Notes under the pieces: model-generated
What the model was told of the DNA's origin: nothing
What the model saw: only the letters and a program-made list of their open reading frames with translations
Database searches by the model: none
Position numbers and translations under genes: made by a program
In this document: positions 1-7,403 of the stretch, one piece after another
How the letters are laid out: the number at the start of each line of letters is the position of its first letter
How positions within the stretch are numbered: position 1 is the stretch's first letter
Source: Cupriavidus malaysiensis
GTDB lineage: Bacteria; Pseudomonadota; Gammaproteobacteria; Burkholderiales; Burkholderiaceae
Assembly: GCF_001854325.1 (NCBI RefSeq)
Contig: NZ_CP017754.1
Coordinates: 1,984,001-2,048,000, forward strand
Direction: 5' to 3'
Length of the DNA: 64,000 bases

Positions 1-49
1 GGTGGCCGGAGGCTCGGGGTTGCAACGGGGCGTGAGCCCCGTTTTTCAT

Positions 50-61
50 GTGCCGTGGCAC
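50..61. repeat. Dispersed 12-bp palindrome, copy 1
   Basis: Perfect GTGCCNNGGCAC (centre GT), 26 bp upstream of the GTCGACC box of the first promoter. It belongs to a family found only in the left element. Confidence 0.8.
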
Positions 62-86
62 GGGCCAACCGTTCACCGCGGGGAGG

Positions 87-158
87 GTCGACCGTTCGTC
101 AGATAGCACGAAGTTTCTGCGTTCTTACCGTTGCTAAAGACATTGGGGTTTGTAGACT
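87..158 (+). promoter_or_regulatory. Repeated promoter, copy A, with upstream boxes
   Basis: A GTCGACCGTTCGTC box (87-100) is followed by GCACGAAGTTTCTGCGTTC (106-124), an imperfect dyad with GAA/TTC half-sites. Then come TTGCTA (131-136), a 16-nt spacer and TAGACT (153-158). The same order recurs near 2040, 3967 and 6440, each just upstream of a small gene. The spacing suits a sigma-70-type promoter; the upstream boxes are likely operator sites. Confidence 0.65.
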
Positions 159-215
159 GAGTTTATAGGCAGCGCGCAACGACGCAACGCCATCACCCCA
201 CCCCCGGAGTTCCTC

Positions 216-929
216 ATGATCACCACGACCAGCCCCCTGAAGACCATCGAAGCCATCCGCCGCAGCGCGTACCTCGTGGCCCTCTACTTCACGAAGACCA
301 CCAGCGAGACCATGCGCATGGAGTTCGACGCCACTGCTGTGGTCAGCGTGACGGTGGACGGCGTGGAGTACATGGTCAAGGTGAGCCGCAGCGCCGTGGG
401 CGGCGTGGCGATGGAAGAGGACGAGAAGAGCGGTTGCGCAACGCTGAACGTGGCCCTGGACAAAGCCTTGGGCGAAGGCGTGACGCGGCGCGAGCGGCAC
501 GGCATCGAGCGCGAGATTTACCGCACCGCAGGTCTGGCCTTCGACGACGCCGACGATGCACTGACGGCGAAGGGCGCCGGCCTGGTGAACGCGGTTCGTG
601 CGGCCGAGGCCTTGGGCGATGCGAACCTGCGCGGCATGCTGACCGAACTGCTGGTCCGCGCGCTGCTGGAACGTCACACCCACGTGCTGAACGCGCTCAG
701 CGGAATCCGGGGTTTGGCGCACCTGGTGTCGAGCGGCCGCCTGCCGGACAGCTCGCTGAGCGAGGTGCTGCGCGAGTTCGCCACGGTCTACAGCCGGGTC
801 AAGCGGTCCACCGGCGTGCGTCTCGAAGCGCTCCGCAAAGCGTCCGAGGTTCCGGTGACCGAGATCGGCAACGTGAACGTGGTCGCCGACCTCATCGACA
901 CCCTCTACGCGGACGTGGTCCTCCCGTAA
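216..929 (+). CDS. Hypothetical protein, first gene behind repeated promoter A
   Basis: Protein of 237 residues that I do not recognise. GGAG ends 6 nt before the chosen ATG, which also lies 58 nt after a promoter-like -10. Residues 40-60 look beta-rich (VVSVTVDGVEYMVKV) and the remainder is mostly helical, ending in a long amphipathic stretch. No signal peptide or membrane segment is visible, so a soluble cytoplasmic protein is likely. An in-frame ATG at 312 is an alternative start. A GCAA-loop hairpin follows, so it is probably monocistronic. It is one of a group of orphan accessory genes sharing the same promoter design. Confidence 0.7.
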   Translation: MITTTSPLKTIEAIRRSAYLVALYFTKTTSETMRMEFDATAVVSVTVDGVEYMVKVSRSAVGGVAMEEDEKSGCATLNVALDKALGEGVTRRERHGIEREIYRTAGLAFDDADDALTAKGAGLVNAVRAAEALGDANLRGMLTELLVRALLERHTHVLNALSGIRGLAHLVSSGRLPDSSLSEVLREFATVYSRVKRSTGVRLEALRKASEVPVTEIGNVNVVADLIDTLYADVVLP

Positions 930-957
930 GGACCGATCGACCAACGTTCAACCAGGG

Positions 958-977
958 CCCGCGGCAACGCGGGTTTT
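958..977 (+). terminator. Hairpin terminator or attenuator
   Basis: CCCGCG, a GCAA loop, CGCGGG and then TTTT. It lies between the stop at 929 and the next start at 1034, so it could end the first transcript or act as a leader of the next gene. Confidence 0.6.
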
Positions 978-1033
978 GGCATAACGGGCCCCATGTCTTA
1001 CCCTTCACGCTTGACGCAGGAGAACCGCTCACC

Positions 1034-1780
1034 ATGTCCGCACGCATTACCCCCACCACCGTTCAGGGCCAGGCCTGCCTTCGGCTGAAGGACGCCACCG
1101 CGTACCTGGGCATGGCCACGAGCAGTAAGCCGTCGGTCTGGCGCAAGGTCCAGTCCGGCGTGTTGCACGGTCTTCAGGACGCCCGGGGCACGTGGTTTGT
1201 CCCGGTCGCGGAGCTGGACCGCTACCTGGCCCAGGCCGCCGACACCTCGCGGGTGGGCCCTCGCGAAGCGGCGGAGCTGCTCGGCGTCTCCATTTTCACG
1301 GTCAAGGCCTGGGCGGAGCGCGGCGTGCTGGACGGCACCCAGGACGATCGGGGCCGGTGGTCGTTCGCACGCAAGACCGTTTCGGCCCACGCGCGGACCC
1401 TCGTGGAGCAGCGCGAGGGCCTCACCACGTCCGAGGCTGTCCGATTGTGCGGGTTCGGGCACGCCACGACGTTGAACGCGGCGGTGGACCGTGGTGAGAT
1501 CCGTGCGTTCGTCGACGCCAGCGGCCGGCGCCGGTTCAAGCAGGACGAGCTGGCGCGATTCCTCGCCGAGCGCGCGAAGCTGGATCCCAACGTGCCGGGC
1601 ACCATGAGCAGCCGGGAGGCGGCGGACGTCTTGGGTTTTGCAGCGCTGAGCAGTGTCGGGTGGTTCGCCGAGCGCGGGCACCTGGACCGCGTCCGCGTCG
1701 GGCGGTACTGGCGCTACCCGGTGAAGTCTGTCCAGGCGTTCAAGCGGCAGCGGGACAAGCAGGCCCAGGCCAAAGGCTGA
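1034..1780 (+). CDS. Tandem four-module helix-turn-helix protein
   Basis: Protein of 248 residues built almost entirely from four MerR/excisionase-type (HTH_17-like) modules, at about residues 16-66, 74-120, 130-177 and 190-238. Each repeats the pattern of a short helix (REAAELLGVS, SEAVRLCGFG, REAADVLGFA), a recognition helix and a wing with aromatic/Arg residues (RGRWSFARK, GRRRFKQDEL, GRYWRYPVKS). Most relatives carry one such module. An array of four suggests binding of extended or multiple DNA sites, for example the repeated operators of this element. AGGAG lies upstream of the ATG. Function beyond DNA binding is inference. Confidence 0.75.
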   Translation: MSARITPTTVQGQACLRLKDATAYLGMATSSKPSVWRKVQSGVLHGLQDARGTWFVPVAELDRYLAQAADTSRVGPREAAELLGVSIFTVKAWAERGVLDGTQDDRGRWSFARKTVSAHARTLVEQREGLTTSEAVRLCGFGHATTLNAAVDRGEIRAFVDASGRRRFKQDELARFLAERAKLDPNVPGTMSSREAADVLGFAALSSVGWFAERGHLDRVRVGRYWRYPVKSVQAFKRQRDKQAQAKG

Positions 1781-2004
1781 ACCAGGGGCGGGGTGGGGAA
1801 CACCGGAACCGGCGCGAAAACCAAAACCTGGGCACAAGGCCCACTCGGCCCCGGCACCGCGGAGCGGATGGGAGCGGGGCTCCAGGGCGCACGCCCGAAG
1901 AACGCACGCGGAGGTGGCGCCGGTCAGGGGCGCGGTGAGGTGGCAGGGCGTCGACCGCAGGTGATGGCCCTGTGGTGAGTTGGTCGCGAGCCCCGTTTTT
2001 TCAT

Positions 2005-2016
2005 GTGCCCTGGCAC
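2005..2016. repeat. Dispersed 12-bp palindrome, copy 2
   Basis: Perfect GTGCCCTGGCAC, 24 bp upstream of the GTCGACC box of promoter copy B, the same geometry as copy 1. Confidence 0.8.
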
Positions 2017-2039
2017 GGGTCAAGCATTCACCGTCGAGG

Positions 2040-2132
2040 GTCGACCGTTCGTCAGATAGCACGAAGTTTCTGCGTTCTTACCACACAAATCCCGCTTACC
2101 GCCGTTGCTTGTTTTGATGGGTTTTGTAGACT
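2040..2132 (+). promoter_or_regulatory. Repeated promoter, copy B
   Basis: GTCGACCGTTCGTC (2040-2053), GCACGAAGTTTCTGCGTTC (2059-2077), TTGCTT (2105-2110), a 16-nt spacer and TAGACT (2127-2132). Relative to copy A there is an insertion of about 22 bp between the GCACGAAG box and the -35. Confidence 0.65.
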
Positions 2133-2188
2133 GAATGTATAGGCAACGCGCAACGACGCAATGCCACAACCCCACCCCGGAGTCCTCC

Positions 2189-2371
2189 ATGCGCCCCATC
2201 GTTCACCTCTTCTTCCTCCTGGTCACCGTGCTCCTGATCGGACTTCTGTCCGTCGCTCAGCACATCGGCCGTGGCCACCTGGCCAGCGTCGTCCTCCTCA
2301 CCTCCTTCCCGCTGGGCATGGCCGGCACCGCGCTGTACCTTGCGATCCGCGACCGCGTGAAGCGCACCTGA
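2189..2371 (+). CDS. Small two-helix membrane protein
   Basis: Protein of 60 residues. Two hydrophobic segments (about residues 5-24, IVHLFFLLVTVLLIG, and 30-52, LASVVLLTSFPLGMAG) are followed by a short basic tail (RDRVKRT). This suggests an inner-membrane hairpin with a cytoplasmic C-terminus. No family recognised. It is the first gene after promoter copy B and is followed about 70 nt later by another small gene, so the two may be co-transcribed. The chosen ATG follows a GGAG-containing stretch. Confidence 0.6.
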   Translation: MRPIVHLFFLLVTVLLIGLLSVAQHIGRGHLASVVLLTSFPLGMAGTALYLAIRDRVKRT

Positions 2372-2440
2372 ACCCACCGTCCAACCACTTGGCCCGTCGG
2401 GAGGCGGGCACCCCTCACACCCACCCCACGAGATTCGATC

Positions 2441-2875
2441 ATGACCACCGCTACCCCCACCAGCCCCGCCGACTTGAAATCCGGGATCAACTTCACGTTC
2501 CGGAAGCTCCACCTCACCACCAAGTCCGTCGTGCGCTTCATCGCGCACAGCGGCAAGGTGTTCGAAGCGACCAGCCTCGAGGAAGCCATCGAGCTGGCCG
2601 AGGACGGCCTCGGCGTCTCGCTCGACTACGGTATGGAGGAACACGGTCGTCTCGAACGCGTGACCCTGGTCCGCAGCCGGTCCGGCAAGTGGCTCGAGCC
2701 GAAGGTTCGGCGTGAACGGGTTTGGCCGAACACGCCGGAATGGCAGGCGGTCCGTCAGACCCTTCGGGACGTGCTCGACGCGTTCCAGAACCGCGCCTTG
2801 GTTGGCCCGTGCCCCTACGACGAGGACGGCTACCTCCCGGGCGAGCGCGAGGCGGAGGCGGCGCTGGCCTGCTGA
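2441..2875 (+). CDS. Hypothetical protein
   Basis: Protein of 144 residues, not recognised. The N-terminal half looks alpha/beta (SVVRFIAHSGKVFEATSLEE) and the middle is basic and aromatic (RSGKWLEPKVRRERVW). No membrane segment or signal. Second gene behind promoter copy B; a hairpin with a GGAA loop follows at 2906, as in the first transcription unit. Likely cytoplasmic accessory protein. Confidence 0.6.
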   Translation: MTTATPTSPADLKSGINFTFRKLHLTTKSVVRFIAHSGKVFEATSLEEAIELAEDGLGVSLDYGMEEHGRLERVTLVRSRSGKWLEPKVRRERVWPNTPEWQAVRQTLRDVLDAFQNRALVGPCPYDEDGYLPGEREAEAALAC

Positions 2876-2905
2876 GCGGCAGAGGCACCCAACGTTGACC
2901 CAGGG

Positions 2906-2924
2906 GCCGCGGGAACGCGGCTTT
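2906..2924 (+). terminator. Hairpin terminator or attenuator
   Basis: GCCGCG, a GGAA loop, CGCGGC and then TTT. It occupies the same relative position (before the next start) as the hairpin at 958. Confidence 0.5.
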
Positions 2925-2959
2925 CCGGGTACCATCCACCGACCCCATCGGAGCAGCAC

Positions 2960-3676
2960 ATGAGCAACGAACAGAAGCCGAACCAGTTTGAGCGCAAACT
3001 CCGGGCGCAAAGCCCGGTGAATGACCTGATCTACGCGGGGTGCTACGACGACGCGATGGCGGCGATCCGTGCGCAGTTTTGCGGGGATGACCAGACGGCG
3101 GTGCCGGAACGGTTCAACTTCTACCTTGAGAACTGGCTGTACGACGTTGTTGGCGCGGTACGGAAGCCGGAAGGTCGTTCAGCGTTCATCCGAGAACTGC
3201 TGACCTTGAGCGACCAGGACCCGGTGATGGCGTTCTGGCGCGTCGCGAACACCCACGGTGTTCAGCCCGACGTTTACCCAGACCTGGTGGACATCCTTCG
3301 CGCTGACCTGAACCGCGTGGTCTCGCTTTACGTGACCCCTGGGCTCAACCTCTCCGCCCGGGAGGGCTCCGAGTTCATGGTTGGGCCGTTGTGGCTGGTC
3401 CTCCTGTTGTGCGTGTGCCGGCCGTCCCGGTCCGGTTCGCTCGGTGTGCTGGCGTACAAGAAGTCGTTCAGCGACGAGGACCTCGAGTGGATCGACCAGG
3501 CCGCGGCCCTGGCGGTGAAGCATGGCGCGGACCTCGGGCTCTGCAACACGGTCACCTGGAAGCGCAGCAAGCCGGTCCAGCAGGCGATGGTGGCGAACAT
3601 CGAAGCCCGGCACCTGCGCCAGGCGGTGGGCGAGGACACGGCCGACCGGGAGCAACCCATCCGCGCACGGGTCTAA
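2960..3676 (+). CDS. Hypothetical protein with hydrophobic central segment
   Basis: Protein of 238 residues, not recognised. Mostly helical. One strongly hydrophobic stretch around residues 140-152 (VGPLWLVLLLCVC) could be a buried core helix or a single membrane segment. The C-terminal third is basic and alanine-rich. GGAGCAGC precedes the ATG. The gene ends 30 nt before a clear terminator, closing the unit that begins at promoter copy B. Confidence 0.6.
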   Translation: MSNEQKPNQFERKLRAQSPVNDLIYAGCYDDAMAAIRAQFCGDDQTAVPERFNFYLENWLYDVVGAVRKPEGRSAFIRELLTLSDQDPVMAFWRVANTHGVQPDVYPDLVDILRADLNRVVSLYVTPGLNLSAREGSEFMVGPLWLVLLLCVCRPSRSGSLGVLAYKKSFSDEDLEWIDQAAALAVKHGADLGLCNTVTWKRSKPVQQAMVANIEARHLRQAVGEDTADREQPIRARV

Positions 3677-3705
3677 CGAGCAGGAGCACCGCCGTTCTCC
3701 CAGGA

Positions 3706-3729
3706 GCCCACCTTCACCGGTGGGCTTTT
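3706..3729 (+). terminator. Intrinsic terminator
   Basis: GCCCACC and GGTGGGC arms around a 6-nt loop, followed by TTTT. Confidence 0.75.
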
Positions 3730-3874
3730 CCGTTCTGGCGAGGCGATCGGCATCGCCGGGCCCCATGACCCCAACCCAAGCCGGGGCTCACGCCCGGCAC
3801 TCGAACACCAGGACCCTCGCACCCGAACGACGCCCGGGGGCAAGGAGCGGGGCTCCACCGCACGCGTTCAGACC

Positions 3875-3886
3875 GTGCCCTGGCAC
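3875..3886. repeat. Dispersed 12-bp palindrome, copy 3
   Basis: Perfect GTGCCCTGGCAC, about 80 bp upstream of the -35 of promoter copy C. Confidence 0.8.
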
Positions 3887-3966
3887 GCTCTGACGTCCGG
3901 CTATAGCGGTGGTGGGGCCATAAAAAAATACAAAGGGCGCACCCCGTGAATCGTCGGTCCAAGCCG

Positions 3967-3994
3967 TTGCCAAGGGCATCGGATTTTGTAGACT
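3967..3994 (+). promoter_or_regulatory. Repeated promoter, copy C
   Basis: TTGCCA (3967-3972), a 16-nt spacer and TAGACT (3989-3994), preceded by ATTTTG as in the other copies. The GTCGACC and GCACGAAG boxes are absent, so this copy may escape the control acting on A, B and D. Confidence 0.6.
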
Positions 3995-4051
3995 GAATGT
4001 GTAGGGCGGCGCGATCGCCGCAGACCCACCACCCCTCCGAGGACCCCCGCC

Positions 4052-4267
4052 ATGAGCACCACCACCTGGAACATGTTTCGCTTCTACCCCAGCAACGAGG
4101 ACCGCTACACGGAGGCACCGACCAAAACGGAAGCGATAGCGCGTGGCCTGGGCCTGGCGGTCGACGAGCTGGATGCTGCGATGCTGACCTCCGACAACTT
4201 CGCCGAGGGCTACGTCATCCGGGCAGTGCTCGACACCCGACCGGAGTACAGCGCGGCGCTGGCCTGA
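4052..4267 (+). CDS. Small hypothetical protein
   Basis: Acidic protein of 71 residues, not recognised. Single-domain size, with a predicted helix at residues 20-45 (TKTEAIARGLGLAVDELDA). No signal or membrane segment. It starts 58 nt after the -10 of promoter copy C, the same spacing as the first gene of the window, supporting the start. Confidence 0.55.
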   Translation: MSTTTWNMFRFYPSNEDRYTEAPTKTEAIARGLGLAVDELDAAMLTSDNFAEGYVIRAVLDTRPEYSAALA

Positions 4268-4296
4268 TCACCACCAGCACCACCGTTCGTCCAGGG

Positions 4297-4317
4297 CCCA
4301 TCGCGAAACGATGGGTT
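4297..4317 (+). terminator. Hairpin between two small genes
   Basis: CCCATCG, CGAAA loop, CGATGGG and then TT. A weak terminator or attenuator, in the same place as the hairpins at 958 and 2906. Confidence 0.45.
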
Positions 4318-4359
4318 CGTCCGTACCGGAGCATCCCGCTCCGTTCTACGGACACCACC

Positions 4360-4608
4360 ATGAGCAAGCAACAACACTACTCGAACGACAAAGACCTGCA
4401 CCGCCACGTCGCGGGCCTGGTCAAGCAAGGTTGGACCTTCCAAAAAGGGCGGGTCCACGGGAAACTGATCGCACCCAACGGGCGGCGCATGTCCGTGGCG
4501 GTGAGCCCATCGGACCGTCGGGGATTCGAAAACCACGTGCACCAGGTCGAACGACTTCAAGCTCTACCGGCCGCGCCAACACGGACACGCAAGGGCAAAG
4601 GAAGATGA
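4360..4608 (+). CDS. HicA-like small protein
   Basis: Protein of 82 residues resembling HicA-type double-stranded RNA-binding folds: a helix (HRHVAGLVKQGW), strands around GKLIAPNGRRMSVAVS and a final helix starting SDRRGFENHV. HicA toxins carry a catalytic His in the strand region; here the His sits in RVHGKL, two residues before the Lys. No HicB antitoxin lies beside it, so a solitary RNA-binding or phage-type HicA relative is more likely than a complete toxin-antitoxin pair. The basic tail (TRTRKGKGR) would support nucleic-acid binding. Confidence 0.45.
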   Translation: MSKQQHYSNDKDLHRHVAGLVKQGWTFQKGRVHGKLIAPNGRRMSVAVSPSDRRGFENHVHQVERLQALPAAPTRTRKGKGR

Positions 4609-4630
4609 GGCAGGGCGGGTAGGTGAGGCG

Positions 4631-4642
4631 GTGCCCTGGCAC
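4631..4642. repeat. Dispersed 12-bp palindrome, copy 4
   Basis: Perfect GTGCCCTGGCAC between convergent genes. With the flanking bases it extends to an imperfect larger dyad (GGTGCC to GGCACC). Confidence 0.8.
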
Positions 4643-4658
4643 GGGCACCGCCTGACGG

Positions 4659-5417
4659 TCAGTCGAAAATGCTGTCCCAGAGCGCGCTCACCGCGGTGAC
4701 GGCGAGTCCGACACCGGCGGCCACCGCGACGACGGGCAGGCTCACCGGGGCGGACACGATCCCCACGGCAGCGGCGCCGGCGCCACCAACGACACCGGTC
4801 AGGCCCGCAGCGGTCAGCCCGTTGGCGATCGCGGTCGTGGCGGCCGGGGCCGACAAGGTAAGGGCCGCGCTTACGGTGGGGGCCAGCGATGCGGCAGCAC
4901 GTGCGGCGGTGGCCGCGTTCACCGCGCTCGTCACCGTCGACGCCGTGCGCCCGGCGCTCATCATTTGTGCGGCCACACGGACCGTGGAACCCATCACCTC
5001 CTGCGTTCCCCAGGTCTGGTACCAGCGGTACATGAAAGCGGTCGCGGCGGTGGTTCCCATCGAGCGGACCATCTTGTTGACCTGCTCGCTCGTGTGCTCA
5101 TCCTCGATGCACCACGTAACGAAGTGCTCGCAGTTGTTGAAGACGAGGTTGTACTCCTCCTCGCCGATGCGTTGGCGGGCGCGCCGAACGCTTTCCAGGC
5201 GACCGTGCAACCGATCCGGGTGATCGACGAACCGGACTTTGCGGTCTTTGGCAAAGGCCGACATGGGCACCTCCTCGATCACCCCGGTGTCCCACAGCGC
5301 GTCCTTCCCCGAATATTGGATGACCGTGTTGGGCCCGGAGGCAAGCCCGTGGTGCTCGTAGCCGAAGCGCTGTACCCACAAGTGGTCCCCGGCGCGAATC
5401 GTTCGATCGTCGCTCAT
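4659..5417 (-). CDS. LRAT-like (NlpC/P60 superfamily) protein with membrane C-terminus
   Basis: Protein of 252 residues. Residues 8-110 match the LRAT/H-rev107 fold: a His motif (YEHHGLASG) and the signature FNNCEHFVTWC holding the catalytic Cys. Family members are thiol acyltransferases or phospholipases. After a helical linker, residues 150-250 are Ala/Gly/Val-rich and hydrophobic (VVGGAGAAAVGIVSAPVSL), giving several potential membrane segments. This is like eukaryotic LRAT proteins with their hydrophobic tails and like bacterial effectors. It is the only leftward gene in the first 7 kb, so it is probably transcribed alone. The substrate is unknown; a membrane-acting toxin or lipid-modifying role is inference. 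Confidence 0.7.
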   Translation of the reverse strand: MSDDRTIRAGDHLWVQRFGYEHHGLASGPNTVIQYSGKDALWDTGVIEEVPMSAFAKDRKVRFVDHPDRLHGRLESVRRARQRIGEEEYNLVFNNCEHFVTWCIEDEHTSEQVNKMVRSMGTTAATAFMYRWYQTWGTQEVMGSTVRVAAQMMSAGRTASTVTSAVNAATAARAAASLAPTVSAALTLSAPAATTAIANGLTAAGLTGVVGGAGAAAVGIVSAPVSLPVVAVAAGVGLAVTAVSALWDSIFD

Positions 5418-5902
5418 GCTGGTCTTCTCGCTTGTTCGTGTTCGTGTTGTCGGACGCCTGCTCTACGGCAGATCGTCGCTGAACTTTACAGCAGCTTGCG
5501 CTCGGGCGGTGCGGTGGGCACCACCAAGGGGGCAGGCAGGACCGTGGCAGGGGCGGGCGGCGATGGGCCCGGCGGGCACCAGGGAAAACGGCGGCGACCA
5601 GCGACCACACCAACACCCTGGGCCCGTGGCCCCAGGTCAAGGCGGTGCTGACGCCAACGGGCGCGGGCCAGCTCCGTTTCGCACCCAGGGCCGGAGGCGG
5701 GGTTCGTGCCCTCCGCCCATGAGGGTGGTGTCCTCGCGGTCGAGCGACCCCACAGCATCCGCAGCAGCCAAACGATCAACACCTCGCGTTCACCGCTGAC
5801 CACAACACCCACCAGACGTTGATGACGCGAGCACCGGTCACGCATGGCGCGCCCACCGGTCGTCCGTGTCCCATGGGCCACCCACGTCTCCTCCCACCGT
5901 AC
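5418..5902. other. Gene-free region
   Basis: About 485 bases between divergent genes with no convincing coding sequence. I saw no repeat family member apart from general GC-rich tracts. It should hold the promoter of the leftward LRAT-like gene. Confidence 0.5.
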
Positions 5903-5930
5903 TTGACGAACCAGGATGACCCGCTAGGGT
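5903..5930 (+). promoter_or_regulatory. Promoter with 16-nt spacer
   Basis: TTGACG (5903-5908), 16 nt, TAGGGT (5925-5930), 58 nt before the next ATG. The same spacing and -10 style occur at 15464 and 18123. Confidence 0.6.
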
Positions 5931-5988
5931 GGCCTGCAGCAGGGCCGCATCGAGCCCTGAACGTCAACGTCAACGAGAGGAGGAGACG

Positions 5989-6243
5989 ATGAGCAAGCGC
6001 ACGGCTTTGCAGCTCAAGGAGCCCAACCACGAGGATCCCAAGATCACCCGCCTCACCAACGCCATCGAGCGCAAGCACCGCGTGGTCGGCGTCAACCAGG
6101 CTGGGGAACGTGTGGCGTACGACTGGGACGGCGTGACCGGTGAATGGCGCCGCGACTGGGAGTACGGTTCGACCACGCCCTTGGGTCGCGCGTTCGGGGA
6201 AGACCGTTCCGTTGGGGCCGGATTCGCGTTCGACGGGTTCTGA
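5989..6243 (+). CDS. Small hypothetical protein
   Basis: Protein of 84 residues, not recognised. A strong Shine-Dalgarno (GAGGAGGAGACG) fixes the ATG. Charged N-terminus, then a Trp-rich stretch (YDWDGVTGEWRRDWEYGS) and a glycine/phenylalanine-rich end. No signal or membrane helix. Flanked by its own promoter and terminator, so an independently controlled single gene. Confidence 0.6.
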   Translation: MSKRTALQLKEPNHEDPKITRLTNAIERKHRVVGVNQAGERVAYDWDGVTGEWRRDWEYGSTTPLGRAFGEDRSVGAGFAFDGF

Positions 6244-6300
6244 CGGAGCGGCACATGGGACTGGTTGACCCGTGCCAACGCACGGACCCGACAGGAGCAG

Positions 6301-6333
6301 CGCCCACCACCTCGGTGGGCGTTGTGTTTTGTG
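6301..6333 (+). terminator. Intrinsic terminator
   Basis: CGCCCACC and GGTGGGCG arms, followed by a T-rich stretch (TTGTGTTTTG). Its upper stem matches the terminator at 3706. Confidence 0.65.
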
Positions 6334-6439
6334 GGGCTGACGACGTGCGCCTGAGCGGTGGAGGGCATGACACCTTCCCACGCGGCGGCGGAAGCGGTTC
6401 ATCGCCATCCCCCAGCGTATCTACCGCTCGGTACCGAGC

Positions 6440-6532
6440 GTCGACCGTTCGTCCGAAAGATCGAGTAATGCACGAAGTTTCTGCATTCGTCGCAGTCGAG
6501 CCTATTGCCAACCTCATTGGGTTTTGTAGACT
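6440..6532 (+). promoter_or_regulatory. Repeated promoter, copy D
   Basis: GTCGACCGTTCGTC (6440-6453), GCACGAAGTTTCTGCATTC (6470-6488), TTGCCA (6505-6510), 16 nt, TAGACT (6527-6532). Here the middle box is extended to a better dyad, AATGCA to TGCATT, which suggests the true operator shape. It lies in the 346-base gap before the ankyrin-like gene. Confidence 0.65.
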
Positions 6533-6589
6533 GAAAGCATATGGAAGGCGCAAACACATCGCCGACCCGCCACCCGATGGAGCAAGACC

Positions 6590-7039
6590 ATGAGCACCCT
6601 GACCCTCACCACCAAGCTGAACGCCCGCATGATGGCCGCCGTCATCCTGGACGACGCTCGCGACATCCGCCGCCTGGCGAAGGAAGGGCTGGACGTGACC
6701 GGCGTCAGCCTGACCGGGGACACTTGGCTCGACATCGCGGTGGCCCGCAACCGCATGAACGCCGCCGCCGCGATCATCATGTTGTCCGGCAGCAAGACCA
6801 ACGTCCTGAACGCGGTCGACAAGACCGGTGACACGGTGCTCGACAAGGCCGTGGGCGTGGTGAGCGAGAAGTTCCTCGTGATGCTCCTGAGCGCGAGCGA
6901 CAAGCTCAACCTCCTGCACCGGAACAGCAAGGGGGTCTCGACGCTGGACCTGCTGGTGAAGCTCAACAGCAAGCCTGTGAACGACGCCCTGGCGCGGAAG
7001 CGGAACCGGACCATCGACACCATGGCCCTGGCCGCCTGA
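6590..7039 (+). CDS. Ankyrin-repeat-like small protein
   Basis: Protein of 149 residues with two to three degenerate ankyrin-type repeats. GDTWLDIAVARNRMNAAAAI and GDTVLDKAVGVVSEKFLVML each show the G-x-T-x-L-x-x-A turn and helix pair, about 42 residues apart. Ankyrin repeats are protein-interaction scaffolds. No enzymatic domain or signal. First gene behind promoter copy D, 58 nt from its -10, the same distance as for copies A and C. Partner unknown. Confidence 0.6.
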   Translation: MSTLTLTTKLNARMMAAVILDDARDIRRLAKEGLDVTGVSLTGDTWLDIAVARNRMNAAAAIIMLSGSKTNVLNAVDKTGDTVLDKAVGVVSEKFLVMLLSASDKLNLLHRNSKGVSTLDLLVKLNSKPVNDALARKRNRTIDTMALAA

Positions 7040-7160
7040 CCAGCGAACCGCACAACCCCAGGGCCACGACCCTGGATAACAACAGGAGGAGCAGGGCCAA
7101 ACCGGAGGAGTGGCCCTGACAACAAGGAGGAGCACAACAACAACTAGGGGAGGAGGGTAA

Positions 7161-7185
7161 AGCGGCGCCAGATGGCGCCGCTTTT
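7161..7185 (+). terminator. Strong intrinsic terminator
   Basis: AGCGGCGCC, AGAT loop, GGCGCCGCT and then TTT. Confidence 0.8.
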
Positions 7186-7301
7186 CACATGGGCAGGCGT
7201 AGCGCGGTGCGGGACCCGTGCGCGGGGCTGGTCGTACCGGGTGGCGGGGCAGAACCGGACGAGTGCAAGACAGGGGCCGGGATCTGCAACGCGGCGGTGG
7301 C

Positions 7302-7335
7302 GATTCACCACCACCCCCGATTCACCACCACCCCC
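7302..7335. repeat. 17-bp tandem repeat, two copies
   Basis: GATTCACCACCACCCCC repeated exactly twice head to tail (7302-7318 and 7319-7335). Only two units. Confidence 0.75.
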
Positions 7336-7381
7336 ACACCGGGGCCACCGGCCCGGTCCCGAAATCCCGGTGCTGATGCCC

Positions 7382-7393
7382 GTGCCAGGGCAC
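7382..7393. repeat. Dispersed 12-bp palindrome, copy 5
   Basis: Perfect GTGCCAGGGCAC, at the 3' end of the leftward operon. Confidence 0.8.
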
Positions 7394-7403
7394 AACCCCA
7401 ACG

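Larger units (their letters stand above)
1781..2188. other. Intergenic region with duplicated promoter block
   Basis: No convincing gene. The right half repeats the first 120 bases of the window almost exactly (palindrome, GTCGACC box, GCACGAAG box), showing a segmental duplication of the regulatory region. Confidence 0.6.
3677..4051. other. Intergenic region between transcription units
   Basis: Holds a terminator (3706-3729), one copy of the dispersed palindrome (3875-3886) and promoter copy C (3967-3994). No gene seen. Confidence 0.6.
7040..7403. other. Intergenic region with AGGAGGAG runs and terminator
   Basis: Four short AGGAG/GGAGGAG runs (about 7083-7156) precede a strong terminator. 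No gene follows any of them, so they are not obvious ribosome-binding sites. A 17-bp tandem repeat and a dispersed palindrome lie further right. Confidence 0.5.

Noticed and set aside
434..1033. N-terminal extension of the four-HTH protein
   Set aside because: Overlaps the first gene in another frame, is Arg/Gly-rich, and a proper start with AGGAG exists at 1034.
4360..4608. Complete HicAB toxin-antitoxin pair
   Set aside because: Only a HicA-like protein is present; neither neighbour looks like HicB.
7302..7335. CRISPR-like repeat
   Set aside because: Only two direct 17-bp units without spacers and no cas genes in the window.
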